Shown here: positions 1 to 6,124 of the stretch, in pieces
Layout: each line of letters starts with the position of its first letter
Numbering within the stretch: the first letter of the stretch is position 1
Assembly (NCBI GenBank): GCA_012728505.1
Contig: JAAYEY010000079.1
Span: 1-12,314, forward strand
Length of the DNA: 12,314 nucleotides
DNA from: Synergistaceae bacterium
Lineage (GTDB): Bacteria > Synergistota > Synergistia > Synergistales > Synergistaceae
Reading direction: 5' to 3'
The notes under the pieces: generated by a model
Databases searched by the model: none
Seen by the model: the letters and a program-made list of their open reading frames with translations, nothing else
What the model was told of the DNA's origin: nothing
Program-made: the position numbers and the translations under genes

Positions 1-44
1 ATTATTCATCTAATGTTTTTGCAAGATGAAAGGAAGTATTATAT

Positions 45-1235
45 ATGTCTGACAATTCAGATCTCTCTGCCTTCGGAGCGGTACTTCTGGCTGAAGCAGA
101 GGGCATCTCAGAGGAAATGCAGGATTGGAGAAGGGATTTCCATCAGTTCCCCGAGCTTGCGTTTGAAGAAAACATCACAGCCTCGAAAATAACCAAAGTG
201 CTGGAATCTATTGATGGCATCGAGGTTATTTCTGGTTTTGCAATTCCAACATCTGTTATAGGAATACTCGGCCAGGATCTGCCCGGCCCTGCTATTCTTC
301 TCCGTTCTTGCATGGATGCTTTAGCTGTTGAAGAGGAGACTGGGCTTCCCTTCTCTTCCTGTATGCCTGGTCTAATGCACGCTTGCGGACATGACGCTCA
401 TATGGCATCTCTGCTTGGAGCTGCGAAGGTGCTCTCGCTCCATAAAGACGAACTAAAAAGAAGAGTTGTTTTTCTCTTCCAACCTGCAGGAGAAGGAAGA
501 GGCGGAGCAAGGACCCTTGTTGAAAATAGATTCCTTGAGACTTTCGACATAGGAAATGCAGCTTCTCTAAATTGGTGGCCAGAAATGCCTTACGGAGAAC
601 TTTATCTGCGTAGTGGAGTTCTGACCGCTCTCTCAGACAAAATACACATAGACATTAGGGGAACCGCAGGCCACGCCGCAGAGCCCCACATGGCTGTTGA
701 TCCGGTGACAATGGCCTCTCACATATTAATCGCTATCCAGACTATGCTTACAAGAGAGATAGACCCTCGTGAGCCTGTCGTCGTCTCTTTTGGACAGATC
801 GAGGCTGGTTTGGCTTATAATGTAATACCGGAACAGGTAAACATATGGGGCACCCTGCGCGCTTTTAATCCCAAAACCAGAGATTACGTCCAGGGTAGGA
901 TAGAAACTATGACGCCTGCAATAGCTAAGGCGTTTAGAGGCTTGGCCTCTGTAGAATATACAAGGAATTACGGCCAGGTTGAGAACGATCCTGAAATGGT
1001 GGAAAGAATTCTTAGTGTCGGCATTCCTTTCTTCGGTGAGGACGGCATAAAAATGTTGAAACGGCCGTTGCTCTCTGGAGAGGATTTCTCTTTCTTCAGC
1101 TCCTGTGTGCCATCAGTTTTTATGCTTATGGGGACAGGGCTGGAATATGGTCTTCACCATCCGAGGTATGACATTCCCGAGAACATGCTACCTTTTTCAG
1201 CGGCTTGGGAGGCATACATGGCTATGAAGCTTTAA
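45..1235 (+). CDS. M20 family (M20D-type) amidohydrolase / N-acyl-amino-acid hydrolase-like protein, degenerate active site
   Basis: The protein has 396 residues, normal for cytoplasmic M20D amidohydrolases (hippurate, IAA-amino acid and N-acetyl-diaminopimelate hydrolases), which release an acyl group from an amino acid. Visible family signatures are RRDFHQFPELAFEE (29-42), MDALAVEEETGLPF (90-103), the metal motif HACGHD (112-117), the lid-domain motif GTAGHAAEPH (206-215), SGEDF (344-348) and the C-terminal HHPRYD (371-376). The start at 45 follows an AAAGGAAG ribosome site at 29-36. Two core positions are unusual. The family FQPAEEG is FQPAGEG here, so Gly149 replaces the general-base Glu. 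The metal-ligand His of the usual HVWP is Asn176 in NWWP. The remaining ligands (Cys114, His116, Glu150, the C-terminal His) are present. It leads a probable operon with an acyl-CoA synthetase and citC/citX. The family assignment is secure. Catalytic activity and substrate are uncertain, and it could be a binding or regulatory paralogue. Confidence 0.88.
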   Translation: MSDNSDLSAFGAVLLAEAEGISEEMQDWRRDFHQFPELAFEENITASKITKVLESIDGIEVISGFAIPTSVIGILGQDLPGPAILLRSCMDALAVEEETGLPFSSCMPGLMHACGHDAHMASLLGAAKVLSLHKDELKRRVVFLFQPAGEGRGGARTLVENRFLETFDIGNAASLNWWPEMPYGELYLRSGVLTALSDKIHIDIRGTAGHAAEPHMAVDPVTMASHILIAIQTMLTREIDPREPVVVSFGQIEAGLAYNVIPEQVNIWGTLRAFNPKTRDYVQGRIETMTPAIAKAFRGLASVEYTRNYGQVENDPEMVERILSVGIPFFGEDGIKMLKRPLLSGEDFSFFSSCVPSVFMLMGTGLEYGLHHPRYDIPENMLPFSAAWEAYMAMKL

Positions 1236-1240
1236 GAAGT

Positions 1241-1255
1241 GGAGTGAAAATATTG
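1241..1255 (+). promoter_or_regulatory. Ribosome binding site deciding the TTG start of the acyl-CoA synthetase
   Basis: GGAG at 1241-1244 sits 8 bases before TTG at 1253-1255, just after the M20 stop codon TAA at 1233-1235. The upstream in-frame alternatives at 1205 (TTG) and 1244 (GTG) have weaker or no purine-rich sites, so this start is favoured. Confidence 0.55.
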
Positions 1256-2728
1256 GCTCTTAGACTTGAAGATATTATAGTATCGAACCTTGAATCATTA
1301 AAAACTGAACCATTTATATGGTGGCAGAAAACATGGTGGTCCGGAGGGGCATTTCTTGAATTGATTGAGGAATGCGAAAAAAGATTTCATGCAAGCGGTT
1401 TTAAGGCTGGACAAAGAATGGCTTTCCTTCTTCCCAACAGCCCTATACTTCTCGCATCTTTTATAGCCATATGGAAACTTGGCGGGACTGTTGTACCGAT
1501 AGACCCTAGAAGCGGCTATGTTTCTCTCATAAAACAATTGAAACACGCAGACGTTTTTGCTTCGATAACTTATAGAGGATGTTCGGATTTAATCCCCCTT
1601 ATCTCGGAAGAGGGAATCCCATGTGTTTTGACTTCGCTCGATGCGCCTGTTGAGAACATCGCAGGAAGGCCATCTGAAGAAGAGTCGACTGACACAGCTG
1701 TAATTTTCTACACTTCCGGCACAACAGGCCAACCAAAAGCGGTACCTCTTACACACGAAAACCTTTATGCAACAATCGATGCATGTGTGGACCACATAGG
1801 AACGCTTACCGAAGACGACGTATTCCTTAATGCCCTTCCTAATTTTAACGCATTCGGATTTGTCTGTGGTTCCCTAATGCCCCTCGTAAAGGCTACCTGT
1901 CAGGTTCTACTTCCTACCTTCATGCCTCCTGAAGCAGCAATGGATGCAATGAGGAATGCCTCTGTCACAATAGTACCCGCTGTTCCGACAATTATTTCTC
2001 TTCTTCTCGGGACTGTTGCAAGAGGAATAACTCCGCCAAAGAGCCTCCGGTACATTCTCTCAGGAGGAGATAGGCTGCCGCTCGATTTTGACAAAAGATC
2101 CCAGGAATCTCTTGGTGTACCTGTCATAGAGGGATACGGGCTTACAGAAGCAGCATCTGTAGTATCAATAGCTCCCGGCATAGAAAACAGAAAAGCAGGG
2201 ACTGTCGGCACTCTTTTATCATGCGTTGAAGCTGAGATAAGAAATGACGAAGGTGATGTGCTCCCATCAGGATCAGAAGGCCATCTGTGGATAAGAGGAG
2301 AAAGCGTAGCTAAAAGTTACTACCGTAATCCTGAACTTACCGCAAAGAGATTCGTTGACGGATGGTTCGATACCTGCGACATAGCAAGGTTCGACGACGA
2401 AGGTTATCTGTATCTTGTAGGACGCAGAACCGAAGTTATTTTTGTAGGAGGCTTTAAGGTCTATGCCCAGGAAGTTGAGAAGGTTCTCCTTGAACACCCC
2501 GCTGTGGCTGAAGCTGCTGTGATAGGAGTTCCCCGTTCCATAAGCGGAGAGATAGTGAAAGCCTTTGTAGTCCTGAAAAAAGATGAAAAAGTGACTTCAA
2601 AGGACTTAATAGAACACTGCAAAAAGAAGCTTTCTTACTATAAAGTTCCAAGGATAATCGTTCCTGTTACTGAGATGCCCAGATCAAGCATCGGTGAAAT
2701 ATTAAAAAGAAAGCTTGAAAAGGACTAG
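1253..2728 (+). CDS. Class I adenylate-forming enzyme, acyl-CoA synthetase (AMP-binding)
   Basis: Such enzymes activate a carboxylic acid with ATP to an acyl-adenylate and transfer it to CoA. Numbered from the TTG at 1253 (491 residues), the protein shows the P-loop YTSGTTGQPKAVPLTH (153-168), GYGLTE (294-299), the A7 motif with Asp376, the hinge-region arginine in GRRTE (around 391), the A8 motif GGFKVYAQEVE (399-409) and the mobile C-terminal domain. The TTG at 1253 is preferred because GGAG at 1241-1244 lies 8 bases upstream. The same frame is open back to 1205 inside the M20 gene, and a GTG at 1244 is another possibility. Two oddities stand out: A7 reads TCD rather than the usual TGD, and the A10 motif reads SSIGEILKRKL, placing Glu482 where the family has its catalytic lysine (GK[IVL]). 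The substrate cannot be told. The M20 gene upstream and citC downstream suggest carboxylic-acid metabolism. Confidence 0.88.
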   Translation: MALRLEDIIVSNLESLKTEPFIWWQKTWWSGGAFLELIEECEKRFHASGFKAGQRMAFLLPNSPILLASFIAIWKLGGTVVPIDPRSGYVSLIKQLKHADVFASITYRGCSDLIPLISEEGIPCVLTSLDAPVENIAGRPSEEESTDTAVIFYTSGTTGQPKAVPLTHENLYATIDACVDHIGTLTEDDVFLNALPNFNAFGFVCGSLMPLVKATCQVLLPTFMPPEAAMDAMRNASVTIVPAVPTIISLLLGTVARGITPPKSLRYILSGGDRLPLDFDKRSQESLGVPVIEGYGLTEAASVVSIAPGIENRKAGTVGTLLSCVEAEIRNDEGDVLPSGSEGHLWIRGESVAKSYYRNPELTAKRFVDGWFDTCDIARFDDEGYLYLVGRRTEVIFVGGFKVYAQEVEKVLLEHPAVAEAAVIGVPRSISGEIVKAFVVLKKDEKVTSKDLIEHCKKKLSYYKVPRIIVPVTEMPRSSIGEILKRKLEKD

Positions 2729-2737
2729 AAGGACTAG
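2720..2737 (+). repeat. 9-base perfect tandem duplication at the synthetase stop codon
   Basis: AAGGACTAG occurs twice back to back (2720-2728 and 2729-2737). The first copy encodes the last residues and TAG stop of the acyl-CoA synthetase. The second lies in the gap and supplies an AAGGA Shine-Dalgarno-like sequence (2729-2733) about 10 bases before the citC ATG at 2744. Confidence 0.9.
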
Positions 2738-2743
2738 ACAGTA

Positions 2744-3805
2744 ATGTTTGGTTTTGAAACCAGAACGATAAAAAATCTCAATAAAGAAGAAAAAAAACAG
2801 GTAGAATTACTGCTTGTAAGCAACGGCCTATCCTTTGAGGGCATACCGGACTGCACTGCTGTTGTAGAAGATCACGATGAAAAAATTATCGCGACTGCAA
2901 GCATACAGGGCAAGGTTATCAAAATGGTAGCTGCTGATTACGAATGGCGAGAATCCGGGTTGTCAGGAATGGCAATATCTAGCCTGATCCAATATGCAAG
3001 AGAAAACAGTATTTTCCACTTATTCATTTACACTAAACGTGACATGGCAGACAAATTCGCATATCTGGGCTTTGCCGAACTTTCCAGGACTGAAACCGTA
3101 GTCTTGATGGAGTCTGGGCAGCCATCATCTGATGATTACCGGAAAATGCTCCGACAAAACAAAGTCTTTGGAGATTCTGATAATATTGGAGCCTCTGTCA
3201 TGAACTGCAATCCGTTTACGCTCGGGCACAGATATCTTATAGAAACTGCAGCTAAACAATCCGATGGACTTTATGTGATAATCGTCCAAGAGGACCTCTC
3301 CCTATTCCCTTTCGAAGACAGATTCATGCTCGTTACAGAGGGAACTAAAGACATTAAAAACGTTAAAATTATCCCAAGCGGTGACTACGCGGTTTCAAGA
3401 GCCACATTCCCAACCTATTTTTTGAAAGACAAAGGTATAGCTTCTGTCGCTGAAACACAGGCTGAACTGGATGCAGTCCTATTCGCGAACCTCTTCGTTC
3501 CTGAGTTGGGAATAAAAAAACGTTTTGTTGGAACGGAACCCTTTTGCGCAACCACATCCAAATACAACGAAATGATGAGAAAGGTACTGCCAAAGCGAGG
3601 GGTGGAAGTTGTCGAAATTGAAAGATTGAACGACCCAACAGGAATAGCTTTGTCGGCTTCCAGGGTCAGGAAGGCTATCGTTGAAAACGATACCGGTGCT
3701 TTAATAAAAATGCTCCCTCCTGTCACGATAAAGTACCTCTCTACCGAAAGAGGTAGAACCGTCGTTGAAAAATTGATAGATGAACATCATAAAAACGGAA
3801 ATTGA
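2744..3805 (+). CDS. citC: [Citrate (pro-3S)-lyase] ligase
   Basis: CitC uses ATP and acetate to acetylate the thiol of the phosphoribosyl-dephospho-CoA arm on the citrate lyase acyl carrier protein, switching the lyase on. The 353-residue length and two-domain layout match the family: an N-terminal GNAT-like domain (about 30-120, ending in the LFIYTKRD and GF region) and a C-terminal nucleotidylyltransferase-like domain. The latter begins at SVMNCNPFTLGHRYLIETA (151-169) with the TLGH nucleotide-binding motif, followed by SRATFPTYFLKD (218-229), RFVGTEPFC (260-268) and LSASRVR (303-309). The ATG at 2744 follows a duplicated AAGGA site, 15 bases after the synthetase stop. Its 3' end overlaps citX by 26 bases, implying translational coupling. 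No citD, citE, citF or citG is in the window, so its carrier-protein partner must be encoded elsewhere or just upstream of base 1. Recognition is strong; the physiological target here is inferred. Confidence 0.93.
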   Translation: MFGFETRTIKNLNKEEKKQVELLLVSNGLSFEGIPDCTAVVEDHDEKIIATASIQGKVIKMVAADYEWRESGLSGMAISSLIQYARENSIFHLFIYTKRDMADKFAYLGFAELSRTETVVLMESGQPSSDDYRKMLRQNKVFGDSDNIGASVMNCNPFTLGHRYLIETAAKQSDGLYVIIVQEDLSLFPFEDRFMLVTEGTKDIKNVKIIPSGDYAVSRATFPTYFLKDKGIASVAETQAELDAVLFANLFVPELGIKKRFVGTEPFCATTSKYNEMMRKVLPKRGVEVVEIERLNDPTGIALSASRVRKAIVENDTGALIKMLPPVTIKYLSTERGRTVVEKLIDEHHKNGN

Positions 3806-4298
3806 ACTTGCACTCGACGGCATCCTTTCAGGTAAAGAAGAGAGGGTAAGGTCAAGAGACGAATTCCTCTCCGAAAATATCTTTGTATGTCAGATAACGC
3901 TCAACATTCCCGGATACCCTAAACGGCTGGCCAATGACGAAAAAGCAGTTGAGAAATTCAGCAGGGCGTTCATCGAGCAATGGGATTCACCGCCTTTATG
4001 CGAAAAAAAGATAGCTAATGCTGCAGGGGTTTGCTGGTTAGGTTTTTTTACAGGGGGCATATCAGCTGCACAAAAAGGAAAAAGAATCGCAGTCAGTATA
4101 GAAGAAGGAACTCCGGAGGGACGAGTTGCCGACATAGATGTAATCGTACCGGGGAGAACTCTTTCAAGGTCTGACCTAGGACTTCCTCAGCGCAAATGCT
4201 TGCTATGCGACAGGACTGCCAAGGAATGCGCCAGGGTTCGGAGCCATTCTTACAACCACCTAAGATCTGAATTCGAAAAACTTATAAAGAAATTTTAA
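3780..4298 (+). CDS. citX: Apo-citrate lyase phosphoribosyl-dephospho-CoA transferase (holo-ACP synthase)
   Basis: CitX attaches the 2'-(5''-phosphoribosyl)-3'-dephospho-CoA prosthetic group to a serine of the citrate lyase acyl carrier protein CitD, using the triphosphoribosyl precursor made by CitG. The 172-residue length fits the family. Visible signatures are QITLNIPGYPKR (38-49), EEGTPEGRVADIDVI (108-122), LSRSDLGLPQRKCLLCDR (128-145) and the cysteine- and arginine-rich ECARVRSHS (149-157). The start ATG at 3780 lies 26 bases inside citC, so the two are probably co-translated. It is the last gene of the apparent first operon; 91 bases separate it from the next. CitG, which supplies the cofactor precursor, is not visible, so the pathway is incomplete within this window. 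Confidence 0.93.
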   Translation: MNIIKTEIELALDGILSGKEERVRSRDEFLSENIFVCQITLNIPGYPKRLANDEKAVEKFSRAFIEQWDSPPLCEKKIANAAGVCWLGFFTGGISAAQKGKRIAVSIEEGTPEGRVADIDVIVPGRTLSRSDLGLPQRKCLLCDRTAKECARVRSHSYNHLRSEFEKLIKKF

Positions 4299-4327
4299 AT
4301 TCTCCGTAATTTCCTGTCGAAATAAGT

Positions 4328-4339
4328 CATCTTAAGATG
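4328..4339. promoter_or_regulatory. Perfect 12-base palindrome, possible operator
   Basis: CATCTTAAGATG is a perfect inverted repeat with no spacer, in the 91-base gap between citX and the dCMP deaminase gene. It overlaps the position where a -35 element for the nearby TATAAT would lie, which is typical of a repressor site. No T-run follows, so it is not a terminator. The binding protein is unknown. Confidence 0.4.
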
Positions 4340-4362
4340 TAGATTAAGGAAGCTTATATAAT
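4332..4362 (+). promoter_or_regulatory. Putative sigma-70-type promoter for the dCMP deaminase/HD genes
   Basis: A consensus TATAAT -10 box lies at 4357-4362, 27 bases before the dCMP deaminase start. The best upstream -35 candidate, TTAAGA at 4332-4337, matches TTGACA at four of six positions but with a long 19-base spacer. Its location in the first sizeable gap after the citCX operon supports a separate transcription start. Confidence 0.4.
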
Positions 4363-4389
4363 ATCTGAATATACGCAGGAGAGGATAAC

Positions 4390-4881
4390 ATGCTGAATCG
4401 CCCGGATTGGGATACTTATTTTTTATTGATAGCAAAGGTAGTATCCAGCAGAAGTACCTGCATAAGGAGAAAAGTCGGAGCTGTCCTAGTTAAAGACCAC
4501 CAGATACTAAGTACCGGCTATAACGGCGCTCCCAAGGGGATAATACACTGTGAAGAGGCGGGTTGCCTTAGAGAAAAGCTTAGCATCCCCTCCGGTGAAA
4601 GACATGAGATCTGCCGCGGTTCCCACGCCGAAATAAATGCTATAGCTCAAGCTGCATATGCAGGGGTTTCCACAGCAGGATGCTGGCTTTATTGTACCCA
4701 TGAGCCATGCGTCTACTGTACAAAGGCTCTTCTTAACTGTGGATGCTCTCGAATTGTTTTCATTAATCCATACCCGGACCAGATTGCAAGGGAAATGATC
4801 GCGCAATCCGGGGTCGAAATAATCTGCATACCAGAAGACAAATTGCTCAACGAAACTTTTTCAATAGGAGGAAAAACATAG
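4390..4881 (+). CDS. Deoxycytidylate (dCMP) deaminase, ComEB type
   Basis: This zinc enzyme converts dCMP to dUMP, feeding thymidylate synthesis. The 163 residues carry the full cytidine/dCMP deaminase signature: HAE (79-81), with His79 as zinc ligand and Glu81 as proton shuttle, and PCVYC (106-110), whose Cys107 and Cys110 are the other zinc ligands. The N-terminal half shows [21 protein letters not shown] (30-50), followed by a Cys/His-containing loop before HAE (Cys54, Cys59, Cys75), as in ComEB/dCMP deaminases rather than free cytidine or tRNA adenosine deaminases. A strong AGGAGAGG site at 4377-4384 precedes the ATG by 5 bases. The stop codon directly abuts the start of the following HD-domain gene, so the two are probably co-translated. 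The function is confident; the alternative is another nucleotide deaminase of the same clan. Confidence 0.92.
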   Translation: MLNRPDWDTYFLLIAKVVSSRSTCIRRKVGAVLVKDHQILSTGYNGAPKGIIHCEEAGCLREKLSIPSGERHEICRGSHAEINAIAQAAYAGVSTAGCWLYCTHEPCVYCTKALLNCGCSRIVFINPYPDQIAREMIAQSGVEIICIPEDKLLNETFSIGGKT

Positions 4882-5448
4882 ATGTTTACACGTGAAGAAT
4901 CACTTGCGTTCCTAAGGGAACACAACAAAGAAGAGATGCACATACGACATGCCTACGCTGTTGAAGCAGCTATGAGATGGTTCGCAAAGGAAAATGGAGA
5001 AGATGTGGACTATTGGGGCTTGGTCGGTCTTATGCACGACATCGACTGGGAGGAATATCCGAGCACTGAGACTCACCCGATGAAGGGCGGAGAATTGCTC
5101 CGGGAGAGGGGTTACCCTGATGATTTCGTCCATGCCGTACTAGCTCATGGATGGGAATATTCAGGAATAAAACCGGAAACACTTTGTGAAAAATACCTTT
5201 ACACTATAGATGAGCTTACAGGATTTATAACAGCTGTGGCTTTGGTGCGTCCAAGTAAGTCTCTGATGGACCTGGAGACAAAATCTGTAAAGAAAAAATG
5301 GAAAGATAAAGGTTTTGCGAGAGGCGTAAACAGAGAAGTTATAGAAAAAGGCGCAGAATTGCTTAATATACCCCTGGAAACACTTATAGGACAGACAATT
5401 GAGGCTCTGAAACCGGTAGAAAAAGAAATAGGGCTCGGTTCCTGCTAA
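4882..5448 (+). CDS. HD-domain metal-dependent hydrolase (HDIG-type), unknown substrate
   Basis: This is a 188-residue cytoplasmic protein with an HD-superfamily phosphohydrolase core. A first histidine is at 23 (HIRHA), the defining HD pair is His52-Asp53 in GLMHDIDWEEYP, further histidines are at 65 and 89 (AHGWE), and the distal aspartate is Asp110 in TIDELTG, so all expected metal ligands are present. The C-terminal part (about 125-180) is charged and helical. The ATG immediately follows the TAG of the dCMP deaminase gene and is preceded by AGGAGG at 4866-4871, inside the upstream gene, 10 bases from the start. Similar small HD proteins are widespread in anaerobes but their substrates are generally unknown. 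The pairing with dCMP deaminase hints at a nucleotide-related substrate, but this is inference only. Confidence 0.88.
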   Translation: MFTREESLAFLREHNKEEMHIRHAYAVEAAMRWFAKENGEDVDYWGLVGLMHDIDWEEYPSTETHPMKGGELLRERGYPDDFVHAVLAHGWEYSGIKPETLCEKYLYTIDELTGFITAVALVRPSKSLMDLETKSVKKKWKDKGFARGVNREVIEKGAELLNIPLETLIGQTIEALKPVEKEIGLGSC

Positions 5449-5485
5449 AATTATAAGCAGCACAAAAACGAGGGGAGGACACAAA

Positions 5486-6124
5486 ATGTCGATTACATTG
5501 GTATTAGCCGATGACCATCCACTTACAAGAGAAGGGATGAAAGCCTATCTGGCTAAAGAGACAGACTTTGATATTCTGGGAAGCTTTGCGGACGGAGATT
5601 CAGCATGGACAGGAATACAGGAGCTCAAGCCTCAGGTGGCCCTTCTTGATATAAGAATGCCCGGAATAGACGGTGTAGCTCTTGCACGAAAGATAAAGGA
5701 ATCGTCTCTTCCTGTTGCATCCCTGATGCTGACTTCTTACGATGCCCAACAATATGTTATGGCATCACTCAGAGCAGGGGCACGTGGATATGTACTGAAA
5801 ACAGCCAGCATGGAAACTCTTTCTAAGGCAATAAAAATAGTTGCACGTGGCGGATTTTATCTTGACAGCGAGGTAGCAAACGCGGTCGAACAGGAGGGAG
5901 ATTTCGTTCCGGAGCCGGTATCAGTAAGAGAGAGAGAGGTACTACTTCTTGCGGCAAGAGGACTTTCAGGAAAAGAAATTGCTACTCAACTTTTCATAAG
6001 TGAGAGAACCGTACAGACACACCTCGCATCAATATATGACAAGCTTGGAGCCAAAAATAAAACAGAAGCAATGCTGCTTTCTCTTAAATACGGCATAGTA
6101 ACGTTGGAAGAACTCCTCGATTGA
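5486..6124 (+). CDS. NarL/DegU (LuxR-HTH) family response regulator
   Basis: This 212-residue transcription factor is activated by phosphorylation. The receiver domain (about 1-120) has the acidic pair Asp9-Asp10, the phosphoacceptor Asp55 in LLDIRMPG, the switch Thr83 in LTSYDA and the conserved Lys105 in YVLKTA. The C-terminal LuxR-type helix-turn-helix (about 145-205) carries VREREVLLLAARGLSGKEIA and the recognition region SERTVQTHLASIYDKLGAKNK. The ATG is preceded by AGGGGAGG at 5471-5478 with a 7-base spacing. It overlaps the kinase gene by 4 bases (TTGA), so the kinase is the cognate partner. Target promoters are unknown. The adjacent intergenic sites, especially the 4328-4339 palindrome and the TAAGTTAT elements, are candidates only. 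Confidence 0.95.
   Translation: MSITLVLADDHPLTREGMKAYLAKETDFDILGSFADGDSAWTGIQELKPQVALLDIRMPGIDGVALARKIKESSLPVASLMLTSYDAQQYVMASLRAGARGYVLKTASMETLSKAIKIVARGGFYLDSEVANAVEQEGDFVPEPVSVREREVLLLAARGLSGKEIATQLFISERTVQTHLASIYDKLGAKNKTEAMLLSLKYGIVTLEELLD

Noticed and set aside
1..29. End of an upstream gene
   Set aside because: Two frames have stops here (TAA at 11-13, TGA at 27-29), and an operon context makes an upstream gene likely, but the few residues visible cannot support a call.
3191..3235. Pantetheine-phosphate adenylyltransferase-like protein
   Set aside because: The TLGH motif is shared, but the N-terminal GNAT-like domain, SRATFPTYFLKD and RFVGTEPFC motifs and the overlap with citX identify citrate lyase ligase.
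4390..5448. Anti-phage nucleotide-depletion system (deaminase plus HD hydrolase)
   Set aside because: The deaminase is a ComEB-type dCMP deaminase without extra sensor domains, and there are no defence or mobile genes nearby.
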